In this document: piece after piece, positions 46,822 to 57,537 of the stretch | Layout of the letters: the number at the start of each line of letters is the position of its first letter | Numbering within the stretch: the stretch's first letter is position 1 | Assembly: GCA_018401615.1 (NCBI GenBank) | Contig: JAGYKN010000001.1 | Location: 62,001 to 126,000 of the forward strand | DNA: 64,000 bases | Direction: 5' to 3' | Source: Burkholderiaceae bacterium | Lineage (GTDB): Bacteria > Pseudomonadota > Gammaproteobacteria > Burkholderiales > Burkholderiaceae_A | The notes under the pieces: model-generated | Seen by the model: the letters and a program-made list of their open reading frames with translations, nothing else | Database searches by the model: none | What the model was told of the DNA's origin: nothing | Translations under genes and position numbers: made by a program

Positions 46822-46849
46822 TTTATAGAATGGTAAGTGTCGTCGTCAA
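46822..46849 (-). promoter_or_regulatory. Candidate sigma-70 promoter of fba
   Basis: TTGACG (complement of 46844-46849) and TATAAA (complement of 46822-46827) are 16 bases apart, inside the 59-base gap between pgk and fba. The -10 ends 11 bases before the ATG, so the leader would be only a few bases and would lack the AGGAG that overlaps the -10. Confidence 0.45.
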
Positions 46850-46869
46850 GCACAACGACGTCGTAAAAC

Positions 46870-48054
46870 TTAAGTCTCAGCCCGCCCAAGCAGCACCGCG
46901 ACCGCCGGAAGCGTCTTGCCCTCAAGGAATTCCAGGAAGGCGCCCCCTCCCGTGGAGATGTAATCAATCTGGTTGGCGATGTTGAACTTCGCAATGGCCG
47001 CCAAGGTGTCGCCACCGCCGGCAATCGAGAAGGCTGGGGAATGGGCAATGGCTGAGGCCAGGGTTCGGGTGCCACCCGAGAACTGCTCGATCTCAAAGAC
47101 GCCAAGCGGACCATTCCAGACCACCGTGCCTGCATTGGCAATGACGCCTGCAAACTTGGCGGCGGTTCGTGGACCGATGTCGAGGATCATGTCGTCGGCC
47201 GCGCATTGGTGAGAGAGCACCTTGTTGGCACGGGCCTGTGCGGAAAATTCATTGGCCGTGACGATGTCCTCCGGCAGGGGCACCTCTGCCCCGCGGGCCC
47301 GCATGGCGGCCATGATCTGGCGGGACTCTTCCAGGAGTTCCATCTCCGCGAGCGACTTTCCAATTGGAAGGCCCATGGCGGCCATGAAGGTATTGGCAAT
47401 GCCGCCACCCACGATGAGTTGATCGACCTTGTGCGCCAGTGACCTCAGGATGGTGAGCTTGGTTGAGACCTTTGAACCCGCCACAATGGCAACGAGTGGC
47501 CGACGCGGTGCCCCAAGGGCCTTGCCCAGGGCATCGAGCTCTGCCGCCATGAGGGGGCCGGCACAGGCAATCGGCGCGAATCGAGCCAGGCCATGGGTGG
47601 TCGCCTCTGCACGGTGGGCCGTTCCAAAGGCATCGTTCACATAGATGTCGCAGAGGGCCGCCATCTTTTTGGCGAGCGCCTCATCGTCTGCCTTCTCGCC
47701 AACATTGACCCTGCAGTTCTCCAGCATGACGATCTCGCCAGCCGACACCTCAAAGGGCTGCGTCAGCCAGTTGCCCACCAGCGGCACCTTGCGGTCGAGC
47801 AGCTCAGCCAGTCGCAGGGCAATCGGGGCCAGGGAGTCTTCGGCCCTGAGTTCACCCTCCTTGGGGCGGCCCAGGTGGGAGGTCACCATTAGGGCGGCGC
47901 CGGCCTTTAGCGCATGCAGCATTGCCGGCACCGAGGCCCGTATCCGCGTGTCATCGGTGATGCGGCCTGAATCGTCTTGCGGCACATTGAGGTCTGCGCG
48001 AATAAAGACCCGTTTGCCCGCAAGTGGCAACTCGGTCATGCGCTTGAACTTCAC
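46870..48054 (-). CDS. pgk: Phosphoglycerate kinase
   Basis: A 394-residue glycolytic enzyme transferring the acyl phosphate of 1,3-bisphosphoglycerate to [65 protein letters not shown] and [19 protein letters not shown] are conserved. I choose the GTG at 48054: it overlaps the gap stop (GTGA) and gives five residues before [14 protein letters not shown], as in E. coli MSVIK-MTDL. An ATG at 48039 is the alternative. Confidence 0.94.
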   Translation of the reverse strand: MKFKRMTELPLAGKRVFIRADLNVPQDDSGRITDDTRIRASVPAMLHALKAGAALMVTSHLGRPKEGELRAEDSLAPIALRLAELLDRKVPLVGNWLTQPFEVSAGEIVMLENCRVNVGEKADDEALAKKMAALCDIYVNDAFGTAHRAEATTHGLARFAPIACAGPLMAAELDALGKALGAPRRPLVAIVAGSKVSTKLTILRSLAHKVDQLIVGGGIANTFMAAMGLPIGKSLAEMELLEESRQIMAAMRARGAEVPLPEDIVTANEFSAQARANKVLSHQCAADDMILDIGPRTAAKFAGVIANAGTVVWNGPLGVFEIEQFSGGTRTLASAIAHSPAFSIAGGGDTLAAIAKFNIANQIDYISTGGGAFLEFLEGKTLPAVAVLLGRAET

Positions 48055-49073
48055 TGTGATCTGGCCGACATCATGGCCAAGGCCGTGTCGAGCATGCGGT
48101 TTGAGAATCCCCACTCGTTGTCGTACCAGGACAAGACCTTCACAAGGCGGCCATCGGGCGAGACCCTCGTCTGGGTCGAGTCAAATACGCTCGAGCGAGG
48201 ATCGTGGTTGAAATCCACCGACACCAGTGGCGCGGTGTTGTAGCCCAGCACACCCCCCAGGGCGCCCTCGCTTGCGGCCTTTAGCAATGCATTGACCTCA
48301 TCGACTGAGGTGGCGCGGCCTGCAAAGAAAGTGAGGTCGACCACCGAGACATTGATGGTGGGCACTCGCAGGGCGTAGCCGTCGAGCTTGCCATTGAGCG
48401 CAGGCAATACGAGCCCGACCGCAGCAGCTGCCCCAGTCTTTGTGGGGATCATCGACATGGAGGCAGAGCGGGCCCTGCGGAGATCTTCGTGATAGACGTC
48501 GGTGAGGACCTGGTCATTGGTATAGGAATGGATGGTGGTCATCAGGCCAGACTCCATGCCAATTGCATCGTGGAGCACCTTGGCCACGGGGGCGAGGCAG
48601 TTGGTTGTGCAAGATGCATTGGAGACCACTGTGTGGCTTGCCCGCAGGGTGTCGTGATTCACCCCGAAGACCACCGTGGCATCGACATCTTTGCCGCCTG
48701 GCGCAGAGATCAAGACCTTCTTGGCCCCACCGGCCAGGTGAGCCGATGCCTTCTCCTTGGTTGTAAAAAAACCAGTGCATTCCATGACCAGATCCACCCC
48801 GAGGTCCTTCCAGGGAAGCTCGGCTGGATTGCGATTGGCGAGCACCCGGATGCGATCACCGTTGACCACCAATGCATCGCCATCGACGGCGACCTCCCCC
48901 GGGAATCGCCCATGAACCGTGTCGTATCGGGTCAGGTGCGCGTTGGTCTCGCTGTTTCCAAGATCATTGATGGCCACGATCTCGATGTCGTGACGCTTGC
49001 CACCCTCGTAGTGGGCCCGCAATACATTGCGGCCAATGCGGCCATAACCGTTGATGGCAATCCGTACCGTCAT
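48051..49073 (-). CDS. gap: Glyceraldehyde-3-phosphate dehydrogenase
   Basis: A 340-residue NAD-dependent enzyme. [19 protein letters not shown] (Rossmann), [15 protein letters not shown], the catalytic [19 protein letters not shown] with Cys155, [23 protein letters not shown] and [15 protein letters not shown] at the C-terminus. It follows tkt on the same strand and precedes pgk with a GTGA overlap. Confidence 0.95.
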   Translation of the reverse strand: MTVRIAINGYGRIGRNVLRAHYEGGKRHDIEIVAINDLGNSETNAHLTRYDTVHGRFPGEVAVDGDALVVNGDRIRVLANRNPAELPWKDLGVDLVMECTGFFTTKEKASAHLAGGAKKVLISAPGGKDVDATVVFGVNHDTLRASHTVVSNASCTTNCLAPVAKVLHDAIGMESGLMTTIHSYTNDQVLTDVYHEDLRRARSASMSMIPTKTGAAAAVGLVLPALNGKLDGYALRVPTINVSVVDLTFFAGRATSVDEVNALLKAASEGALGGVLGYNTAPLVSVDFNHDPRSSVFDSTQTRVSPDGRLVKVLSWYDNEWGFSNRMLDTALAMMSARSQ

Positions 49074-49102
49074 GTGATGTCTCCTATATTGTCAAAACGC
49101 GT

Positions 49103-49122
49103 GACACGCGGACTGGCGTGTC
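49103..49122 (-). other. Intercistronic hairpin between tkt and gap
   Basis: GACACGC and GCGTGTC form a 7-bp stem with a 6-base loop in the 66-base tkt-gap gap. On the minus strand only a short T run (4) follows, so it may be a weak attenuator or an RNA stability element. Confidence 0.35.
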
Positions 49123-49139
49123 GTCACACCTTGCTCTGG

Positions 49140-51164
49140 TTAGTTTGTGAGCACCAATTGTGCCGTCTTAACAAGGGCTTCGGGGGTCAGTTCGAAAAAT
49201 TTGTAGAGTGCGCCGGCCGGCGCTGACTCGCCGAAACGATCGAGCCCGACCACCGCAGCAGGCTGGTATTTCCACCAGAGGTCGGTCACACCGGCCTCCA
49301 CCGCAATGCGGGGGACGCCTTCTGGCAGGACCTGGGACTTATAGGCAATCGACTGCTGGTCAAAGACCGTGGTCGACGGCAGAGACACCAGACGGACCCG
49401 GATCTTCTGGGCGCGAAGCTGCCTGGTGGCCTCCATGGCCAGGCTCACCTCTGATCCGGTGGCCATCAAGACGACCTGAGGCCGGGGGTCGGACGTGAGC
49501 ACATAACCACCTTTTGCGACATCTCGGGCCTGCACTGGGTCCGTGACCTGGGGTGGCAGACCCTGACGAGACAACAACAGGGCCGTTGGTCCATGGGTAT
49601 TGGCAAGTGCAGACTGCCAGGCCACGGCTGTCTCCACCGCATCGGCTGGACGCCAGACCTGCAGATTTGGAATGAGTCGAAGGCTCGCCGGGTGCTCGAT
49701 GGGTTGATGGGTGGGGCCATCCTCTCCCAGGCCAATGGAGTCGTGGGTAAAGACATGGATCACCTGGCGACGCATGAGGGCCGCCATGCGTATGGCATTT
49801 CGGCTGTAGTCGGAGAAGGTGAGGAAGGTTGCGCAGTAGGGGATGAATCCCCCGTGCAGGGCAATGCCGTTGCAGATTGCGGCCATGCCAAATTCGCGAA
49901 CGCCATAACTGATGTGTCGGCCAGGCGTGATGGCGCCTTTTTCATCGACCGAGAGCACCGAGACACCCTTCCAGTTGGTCAGGTTGCTGCCCGTGAGGTC
50001 TGCAGAGCCGCCGAGCAGCCCCGGCAGGCGAGGGCCAAGGTCATCGAGCACCATCTGGGATGCTTTTCGACTCGCCACATTGGGCGCTGTCTCACAGAAT
50101 GAGGCGATCAGGGCGGCGTTTTTCTGGTCGAAATCGGCCGGGCGACGGCCAGCCCATCGGGCCTCGAGTTGCGCCGCCTCGCTCGGGAAGGCCCTGCGGT
50201 AGGAGGCCATGAGGGTCTCCCACTGCGCCTGAGCGGCCTGACCCTTGGCCTTGGCATCCCAGCTTCGATAGATCGACTCCGGGATCTCAAAAGGGGGGTG
50301 GTGCCAATCGATCGAATCACGGGTGAGGCGAATCTCCTCCTCACCGAGGGCCTCGCCATGTGCCTTGGCCGTGCCGGCGCGATTTGGCGAGCCCTTGCCG
50401 ATCTCGGTCTTGCAGATGATCAGCGTGGGTGCAAACCGACCGTCTCGACCCGCCTTGGCCCATTTCTTGGCAGTGCTCAGCGCAGACTCAACCGACTCGG
50501 TGCTGTGGCCGTCGATCGGCCCCAGAACATTCCAGCCATAGGACTCAAAACGGGCTCGGGTGTCATCGCGAAACCATCCCCTCACATCGCCATCGATCGA
50601 GATGCCGTTGTCGTCGTAGAGCGCAATTAACTTTGAGAGTCCCCAGACGCCCGCAAGGCTGCAGGCCTCATGACTGATGCCCTCCATGAGGCAGCCGTCT
50701 CCCAAAAAGACATAGGTGTGATGGTCCACCACGGCGTGGCCAGGGCGATTGAACTCTGTTGCCAGGAGTCGCTCGGCAAGCGCCATGCCAACTGCGTTGG
50801 AGATGCCCTGGCCGAGCGGGCCAGTGGTGGTCTCCACCCCAGGCGTGATGTCGACCTCAGGGTGACCGGGGGTCTTGGAATGGAGTTGACGAAACTGGCG
50901 CAGCTCCGACATTGGGAGGTCGTAACCCGAGAGGTGCAAGAGGGCATAGAGCAGCATGGAGCCATGGCCATTGGACACAACGAATCTGTCTCGATCTGGC
51001 CAGGCGGGGTCGGTGGGGTTGTGTCTGAGGTGATCTCGCCAGAGTGCCACGGCCATGTCGGCCATGCCCATCGGCATGCCGGGGTGGCCCGAATTGGCCT
51101 GTTGAACGGCATCCATGGCCAAGGCTCGGATTGCATTGGCCATCTGGGGGGACGAGGCATTCAT
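49140..51164 (-). CDS. tkt: Transketolase
   Basis: A 674-residue thiamine diphosphate enzyme of the pentose phosphate pathway. ANSGHPGMPMGMADMAVALW, NGHGSMLLYALLHLSGYD, GPLGQGISNAVGMALAERLL, the TPP motif GDGCLMEGISHEACSLAG and the C-terminal ALLLSRQGLPP are conserved. It heads the tkt-gap-pgk-fba run, a carbohydrate gene order like the Calvin-cycle-related clusters of betaproteobacteria, but no Rubisco or phosphoribulokinase gene is seen. It is divergent from rsmE across a 120-base gap in which I see nothing further. Confidence 0.95.
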   Translation of the reverse strand: MNASSPQMANAIRALAMDAVQQANSGHPGMPMGMADMAVALWRDHLRHNPTDPAWPDRDRFVVSNGHGSMLLYALLHLSGYDLPMSELRQFRQLHSKTPGHPEVDITPGVETTTGPLGQGISNAVGMALAERLLATEFNRPGHAVVDHHTYVFLGDGCLMEGISHEACSLAGVWGLSKLIALYDDNGISIDGDVRGWFRDDTRARFESYGWNVLGPIDGHSTESVESALSTAKKWAKAGRDGRFAPTLIICKTEIGKGSPNRAGTAKAHGEALGEEEIRLTRDSIDWHHPPFEIPESIYRSWDAKAKGQAAQAQWETLMASYRRAFPSEAAQLEARWAGRRPADFDQKNAALIASFCETAPNVASRKASQMVLDDLGPRLPGLLGGSADLTGSNLTNWKGVSVLSVDEKGAITPGRHISYGVREFGMAAICNGIALHGGFIPYCATFLTFSDYSRNAIRMAALMRRQVIHVFTHDSIGLGEDGPTHQPIEHPASLRLIPNLQVWRPADAVETAVAWQSALANTHGPTALLLSRQGLPPQVTDPVQARDVAKGGYVLTSDPRPQVVLMATGSEVSLAMEATRQLRAQKIRVRLVSLPSTTVFDQQSIAYKSQVLPEGVPRIAVEAGVTDLWWKYQPAAVVGLDRFGESAPAGALYKFFELTPEALVKTAQLVLTN

Positions 51165-51284
51165 GGGCTGACTTTCTCTTAGATTTCGCGGACGATTTGC
51201 ATTCTACCGAGTCTCCACCCCGCACAATGAATCGTGGATTCTAAATGCTTGGCTCACAGTTTACTGATCAATGGGATTGGCACC

Positions 51285-52013
51285 ATGCAAATTCGGCTCC
51301 TACAACCGGGCCTCCAGGCCGGAGACCTCTGCCTCAGCCGCGACAACAGCCACCATCTTATTAAGGTGCTGCGGGCACGGGAGGACACCACACTGGTCCT
51401 TTTTGACGGCCGCGGGATCGAATACCAGGCGGTCGTGATCGTCGCTGACCCCAGGGCGTGCCTGGTCAGGGTCCAAGACGGCCGTGCGGTGAGCCGCGAA
51501 TCCACCGCGCAGACCCACCTGATTCAGTCCCTCTGCCTTGGAGACAAGATGGATTGGGTCGTGGAGAAGGCCTGTGAATTGGGGGTGAGCAGCATTCAGC
51601 CCGTTCGGTCTGCTCGCAGCCAGCTCAGACTCGATGGGGACAGGGCCCAGAGGCGACAGGCCCACTGGGGCCGCATTGCCTGCGCTGCGGCGGCACAGTC
51701 GGGCCGCAATCTGGTGCCCCTTGTGAGGCCCATCTGCAGCCTAGACGAGGCCCTCACAGCGTTTGCGTCTCAACCTGGGGCCAAGACAGGATGGATGCTC
51801 GACCCCCTTGCCCAGACCAGCCTGTCTGCAGCAAGCCTGGCGGGGCCCCTGACCATTGCAATTGGTCCCGAGGCCGGCTGGACAGACGAGGAGACGGCCT
51901 CGGCGCTGCTGCTGGGATTTTCTGGCGTTCGGTGCGGCCTGAGGATCCTTCGAACAGAAACGGCCGCAATCGTCGTTCTGGCAGCCGTCGCCACGCGACA
52001 TCAGGAGTTCTAA
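51285..52013 (+). CDS. rsmE: 16S rRNA m3U1498 methyltransferase RsmE
   Basis: A 242-residue SPOUT-class enzyme. IQSLCLGDKMDWVVEKACELGVSSIQPV, RSQLRLDG, CAAAAQSGRNLVPLV and the SAM-binding knot IAIGPEAGWTDEE and GLRILRTETAAIVVLA are the family signatures. I use ATG 51285 (MQIRLLQPGLQ). It is convergent with maeB, 7 bases apart. Confidence 0.92.
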   Translation: MQIRLLQPGLQAGDLCLSRDNSHHLIKVLRAREDTTLVLFDGRGIEYQAVVIVADPRACLVRVQDGRAVSRESTAQTHLIQSLCLGDKMDWVVEKACELGVSSIQPVRSARSQLRLDGDRAQRRQAHWGRIACAAAAQSGRNLVPLVRPICSLDEALTAFASQPGAKTGWMLDPLAQTSLSAASLAGPLTIAIGPEAGWTDEETASALLLGFSGVRCGLRILRTETAAIVVLAAVATRHQEF

Positions 52014-52020
52014 GACAGGC

Positions 52021-54331
52021 TCAGGCCCTGGTCGGTCGATTGAGTCCGGTTGAGCTGCTCGAGTTGGCCTGCACGACTGCAATTGCAGTCATGTTGACCA
52101 GGCGACGCACCGTTGCAGAGGCGGTGAGCACATGGACGGGGGCTGCACACCCCATGAGCATGGGCCCAATGGCCACATTGTTTCCTGCCGCCCGCTTGAG
52201 CAGGTTGTAGGAGATGTTGGCCGACTCCATGCTGGGCAGGACCAATAGATTGGCATCGCCTTGCAGGGTGGACCTGGGCATGAGCGCCTTGCGAAGCTCA
52301 GCATCGAGCGCCACATCGCCGTGCATCTCCCCATCGATGTTGAGCTCCGGTGCCCGGGCCCTGATGATCTGCAAGACCTCGCGCATCTTGCGGGCAGACT
52401 CGGAATTCCCGCTGCCAAAGTTGCTGTGCGAGAGAAGGGCAATCCGAGGCTCCAACCCCAGCGCGCGCATCTCCCTGGCGGCCGTGATGGTGATCTCAGC
52501 GAGCTCGAGCGCGCTCGGGTTCTCGTTGACGTGGGTGTCGACCATTGCAATGGTGCGGTGTTGGAGGATCAGGATGTTCATGGCCGCATAGACATTTGCA
52601 CCAGCCGCACGGCCAAGCACCTGATCGATATAGTGAAGGTGGAGGCTATGGGTGCCAAAGGTGCCGCAGATCATGCCGTCTGCATGGCCCTTGCGAATCA
52701 TCATGGCGCCAATCAGGGTGTGTCGGCGGCGCATCTCAATCTGGGCATACTGGGCCGTCACACCGCTGCGCTCGGTCAGTTCGTAATAGGCCTCCCAGTA
52801 CTCGCGGTAGCGGTCATCCTGCTCCGGATTGACCACGAGAAAATCCTCCCCCGCATGCATCCTGAGGCCGAATCGTGCGATGCGTTTCTCGATGACGGCA
52901 GGCCGGCCAATCAGCACGGGGGCTGCAAGGCCCTCATCGAGGACCACCTGGACAGCACGAAGCACCCGCTCCTCCTCCCCCTCTGCAAAGACAATGCGAC
53001 GCTTGTCTGCCAGGCGAGCCGCGGTGAGGATGGGCTTCATGAAGTTGCCAGAGAGATAGACGAATTCCTGGAGTCGATCCTCGTAGGCATCCATGTCTAG
53101 AATCGGCCGAGTGGCAACGCCGTCATCCATGGCGGATTCGAAGCGTTCGGGTGAGCGCAATCTTGATGATGAGGCGCGGGTCGAAGGGCTTGGGGATGAG
53201 ATATTCCGGGCCAAATGAGATGCCCTCGGTGCCATAGGCGGCCGTCACCACCTCCGACTGTTCATCCCGTGCCAGATCTGCCATGGCTCGAACGGCGGCC
53301 AGTTCCATGCCCCGCGTGATCGTGGTGGCACCCACATCGAGGGCGCCTCGAAAGATAAACGGGAAACACAGCACATTGTTGACCTGGTTCGGGTAGTCGG
53401 TGCGCCCGGTGGCGATCACTGCATCCTGACGCACAGACTTGACCACCTCGGGAAGGATCTCTGGATCTGGGTTGGCCAGCGCGAAGATGATGGGCCTTGC
53501 GGCCATCTTGGCGACCATCTCTGGCTTTAAGACCCCACCGGCCGAGAGACCAAGAAACACATCTGCCCCCTCGATGACATCGCCAAGGTGTCGAGCAGCC
53601 GTGGGCTGACAGAACCGGGCCTTCTCTGGGTCCATGAGCGCCTTGCGGCCCTCGTAGACAACGCCCTCGATGTCGGTGACCCAGATGTTTTCCTTGAGCA
53701 TGCCAAGGTCAAGCAGCAGGTCCAGGCAAGCCAGAGCGGCCGCACCAGCGCCTGAGACCACCAGCTTGACCTTGTCAATCTCTTTTCCCACCACAGACAG
53801 GCCATTGACCAGGGCCGCCGACACGACGATGGCCGTGCCGTGTTGGTCATCGTGAAAGACCGGGATCTTCATGCGCTCGCGGAGTTTGCGCTCGATGTAG
53901 AAACAATCGGGGGCCTTGATGTCCTCGAGATTAATGCCGCCAAAAGTCGGCTCAAGGGCAGCCACCGCATCGACGATCTTGTCGAGGTCTCGCTCGGCCA
54001 ACTCGATGTCAAAGACATCAATGCCCGCAAACTTCTTAAAGAGCACGCCCTTGCCCTCCATGACTGGCTTGGCCGCCAGGGGACCAATGTCGCCCAGGCC
54101 CAAGACCGCCGTGCCATTGGTGATGACCCCCACGAGGTTGCCCCTGGCGGTGTACTTAAAGGCATTGATGGGGTCTTTGGCAATCTCGAGACAGGCCGCC
54201 GCGACCCCGGGGGAATAGGCCAAGGCAAGGTCACGTTGATTGGTGAGTTGCTTGGTGGGCAGGATGGAGATCTTCCCTGGGGTGGGGAACTCGTGGTAAT
54301 CGAGGGCCTGCTTGCGCAGAATTGGATCCAT
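52021..54331 (-). pseudogene. maeB: NADP-malic enzyme MaeB with phosphotransacetylase-like domain, reading frame broken once (probably intact in the organism)
   Basis: MaeB decarboxylates malate to pyruvate; its C-terminal domain is phosphotransacetylase-like and regulatory. The malic part runs from 54331 ([20 protein letters not shown]) to IIKIA near 53155, with [47 protein letters not shown] and [16 protein letters not shown]. The frame then leaves homology and stops at 53123. The second part resumes in another frame at [21 protein letters not shown] (about 53132) and runs to 52021, with LIGRPAVIEKRI, RRHTLIGAMMIRKGHADGMICGT. Between IA and the AMDD block lie about 22 bases, one too many. 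Restored length is about 769 residues, the usual MaeB length. A base error is likely. Confidence 0.88.
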
Positions 54332-54362
54332 TTGGAGGTGCCTAGGAGGGGGGGTTGCCAAA

Positions 54363-57300
54363 TTATGAGGCCAGCGAGGCCCTGGCGATGGCCTCGGCAG
54401 CGGTCATGGTGGGGCGACCCGCCAGATCTTGAATCTGATGCCGACAAGAGAACCCATCGGCCACGATCCAGGCATCGATGGGCGCAGCCCTGACTGCCGG
54501 CAACAGACTGGCCTCGGCCATGGCCTTGGAGACCTCCTGATGGGCTGGGTCGTAGCCAAATGCGCCAGCCATGCCACAGCAGCTCGATTCAATGGCGTTG
54601 ACCTTGAACCCAACAGACCGAAGCGTCTCAATCGTGGCATGCCAGGCCCCAAGGGCCTTCTGATGACAATGCCCATGGACAAAGACGGTGCGCCCCTCTC
54701 CCACCGCAGGCGGGCTGAGTCGGCCTGCCGCAGTCTCATCCATCCACCAGGATTCAAAGAGCCTGGCCAGCCGCCCGAGTGCCACGGCACGCGGGCCAAG
54801 GCCCATCGTCTGCCACTCGTCTTGAAAGCCCAGCACGCATGAGGGTTCGATGCCAACGATGGGCACCTCCCTGGCCAGGACAGGTGCCAATGCATCCAAC
54901 ACGGCAGTGGCCTTTGACCGCGCGCCATCGAGATCGCCAACCGAGAGTGCGGTTCGCCCGCAGCAGAGCGGATTGGGCGCTGCAGCACCGGATAGGGCCA
55001 CCCGATAACCAGCGCTGGTCATCAGGCTGCCCAAGGCCAGCAGTGCATCGGGCGAGTAGGCCGAGTTGAAGGTGTCGGCCCAGAGCACCACATCGCAGGA
55101 CGCCAGGCTTGCCCATTGCCTGCTGCGGGACTGCTCCCGAAAGGACGCAGCAGCCCAGACGGGCAGGCGTCGGCTGGCAGCCACCCCGGTCAGAGATTCC
55201 AACGCCCTGGCAAGCCAAGGCCACTCATTGCGCTTGTTTAAAAAGGACCCCAAGGCCGGCGTTCGGTGGACGCGCTGCGCGAGCGCAGGCAGGCTCGCCA
55301 CGAGTCGGTCTCGAAGGGAAAACCCCTGGCGAGTGCCACGCTGATAGGCCGCCTCGATCTTCATTCGGGCCATGTCCACGCCCGTCGGACACTCCCGCCT
55401 GCAGGCCTTGCAGCCCACGCAGAGGTCCATGGCCTGGGCCACCTCTGGGCCCGTGATGTCACCCTCGAGCTGCCCACTCAGGGCAAGCCGCAGGGTGTTG
55501 GCGCGCCCCCGAACGGAGTGAATCTCCTCGCGGGTGACGCGAAAACTGGGGCACATCACACCGACATCGAATTTCCGACAATGGCCATTGTTGTTGCACA
55601 TCTCCACAGCCTTTGAGAGGCCACCCGCCGGATCCTCACCCGTTCCGGGCGCATCAATCTGGATGCCCATGGTGCCGGGATCCCCCCGCACAGACGGGTT
55701 ATTTTGAACATCCCATGCAGACCAATCGAATCCGGTCTTGACCACACCCACCCTGTACCCGGGGGGGAAACGAAAAAGAGACCGATCATCCATGCGGGTC
55801 GAGCGCACGATCTTTCCGGGGTTGAGACGATTCTGGGGGTCGAATGCATCCTTGAGCGCCTCGAAGGCGCCGGTGATCTGCCTGCCAAACTGCCAGCCCA
55901 CCCACTCACTGCGGACCAGTCCATCGCCGTGCTCTCCCGAGAAGGCGCCCTTGAACTGGCGCACCAATGCGCCTGCCTCCTCGGCGATGGCCCGCATCTT
56001 GTGCGCACCATCGCGACGCATGTCGAGGATGGGCCGCACATGCAGGGTGCCCACAGAGGCGTGGGCATACCAGGTGCCCTGGGTGCCGTGCCTCGCAAAG
56101 ACCTCCGAGAGGCTTGCCGTGTAGGCCGCGAGGTGTTCGAGCGGCACGGCGCAATCCTCGATGAAGGAGACGGGTTTGCCGTCTCCCTTTAGCGACATCA
56201 TGATGTTGAGGCCAGCCTTGCGGACCTCCCAGAGTGCAGCCTGGCGTCTGGCATCGGTCAGTTGCACCACAGAGCCGGCCAGTCCGAGGCCCCCCATGAG
56301 TTCATCAAGGGCAATGAGATGTCGACTCAGCTCGGCGCTGTCGTCTCCGGCAAATTCCACCAGCAAGAGGGCATCGGTCTGCTGACCACCCACTGTCACC
56401 AGGGCATCCTCAATGATGGCGGAAAACATTGGGTTGACCCGACAGAGTTCAATCATGGTGCGGTCCACAAGCTCGACGGCCACCGGCTGAAGGCGCACGA
56501 TCTCTGGCGTGATCTCCATCGCACGCTGAAAGCTTGGCACGTTGACCACCCCCAGCACCTTGGCGCCCGCAATGGGGGCGAGCCCAAGACGAATCGACTC
56601 AAAGCTCGCGAGGGTCCCCTCTGAGCCAACCAGGAGGTGGGCCAGGTTGACGCTGCCATCTGGCGTGTAGGGCCGCTCACTCTGGGGATCGAAGATGTCG
56701 AGGTTGTAGCCGCCCACACGGCGCATGACCTTGGGCCAGATTGCTCGGATCTCAGGCGCAACCGACTGGGCGATCTCATGCACACGAGAGACAAGGGTCC
56801 TCAGGCGCTGACTGTCGAGTTGCATCTCACCACCATCGCCAAATCGCGCGAATCGGGCGGGGGTGCCGTCGTCGAGGATGGCATCGATGGCCCGTACGTT
56901 GTGGACCATGTTGCCGTAACGAAGGGAGCGGGATCCGCAAGAATTGTTTCCCGTCATGCCGCCAATGGTGCATTGCGCCGCCGTGGAGACGTCCACCGGA
57001 AACCACAGGCCGTGGGGCTTGAGCGCCTTGTTGAGGTGATCCAAGACCATGCCCGGCTCGACCGTCACCTCGCCGGCCGCCAGGTCGAGCGAGACAAGTC
57101 GATCCAGGTACCGGCTGGTGTCAATGACGAGCGATTCCCCGACTGTCTGGCCGCACTGCGAGGTGCCGCCGCCTCGGCTCAAGACAGACACGCCCGCATC
57201 CCTTGCAATTTCCAGGGCGATTCGAAAGTCCAGCGTTGTCTTGGGAACCACCACGCCGATGGGCATCTGTTGGTAGATTGATGCATCTGTGGCGTAACGC

Positions 57301-57455
57301 CCCCTTGAGGCAGCATCAAAGAGCACATCGCCACGGACCTCCCTCGTGAGCCTGTCTGCCAGGCTGCTGCGAGACAGTGCTGCCCCCAGACCCTTGCCGA
57401 GAAGGGCCCGTCGGGCGGGTTGTTCAGGCGCGGGGATCTGGTTGGGACTGTTCAT
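54363..57455 (-). CDS. YdiJ-type FAD-linked oxidase / D-2-hydroxyglutarate dehydrogenase with C-terminal Fe-S domain
   Basis: About 1030 residues. N-terminal FAD-binding domain (about 60-520): [61 protein letters not shown]-terminal iron-sulfur part follows: [24 protein letters not shown], a 4Fe-4S motif, then CCG-type cysteine blocks ([38 protein letters not shown]). This is the domain order of E. coli YdiJ, which has been linked to D-2-hydroxyglutarate oxidation. A related 2-hydroxyacid is possible. It is divergent from serine-glyoxylate aminotransferase across an 82-base gap. Confidence 0.87.
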   Translation of the reverse strand: MNSPNQIPAPEQPARRALLGKGLGAALSRSSLADRLTREVRGDVLFDAASRGRYATDASIYQQMPIGVVVPKTTLDFRIALEIARDAGVSVLSRGGGTSQCGQTVGESLVIDTSRYLDRLVSLDLAAGEVTVEPGMVLDHLNKALKPHGLWFPVDVSTAAQCTIGGMTGNNSCGSRSLRYGNMVHNVRAIDAILDDGTPARFARFGDGGEMQLDSQRLRTLVSRVHEIAQSVAPEIRAIWPKVMRRVGGYNLDIFDPQSERPYTPDGSVNLAHLLVGSEGTLASFESIRLGLAPIAGAKVLGVVNVPSFQRAMEITPEIVRLQPVAVELVDRTMIELCRVNPMFSAIIEDALVTVGGQQTDALLLVEFAGDDSAELSRHLIALDELMGGLGLAGSVVQLTDARRQAALWEVRKAGLNIMMSLKGDGKPVSFIEDCAVPLEHLAAYTASLSEVFARHGTQGTWYAHASVGTLHVRPILDMRRDGAHKMRAIAEEAGALVRQFKGAFSGEHGDGLVRSEWVGWQFGRQITGAFEALKDAFDPQNRLNPGKIVRSTRMDDRSLFRFPPGYRVGVVKTGFDWSAWDVQNNPSVRGDPGTMGIQIDAPGTGEDPAGGLSKAVEMCNNNGHCRKFDVGVMCPSFRVTREEIHSVRGRANTLRLALSGQLEGDITGPEVAQAMDLCVGCKACRRECPTGVDMARMKIEAAYQRGTRQGFSLRDRLVASLPALAQRVHRTPALGSFLNKRNEWPWLARALESLTGVAASRRLPVWAAASFREQSRSRQWASLASCDVVLWADTFNSAYSPDALLALGSLMTSAGYRVALSGAAAPNPLCCGRTALSVGDLDGARSKATAVLDALAPVLAREVPIVGIEPSCVLGFQDEWQTMGLGPRAVALGRLARLFESWWMDETAAGRLSPPAVGEGRTVFVHGHCHQKALGAWHATIETLRSVGFKVNAIESSCCGMAGAFGYDPAHQEVSKAMAEASLLPAVRAAPIDAWIVADGFSCRHQIQDLAGRPTMTAAEAIARASLAS

Positions 57456-57537
57456 CAGAGGCAACTCGCAGGGGCAGCAACGCATTAGGGCCGAAGTGCT
57501 TACAATAGTGGATTGCCCTCACGCCCTCCAAATATCC

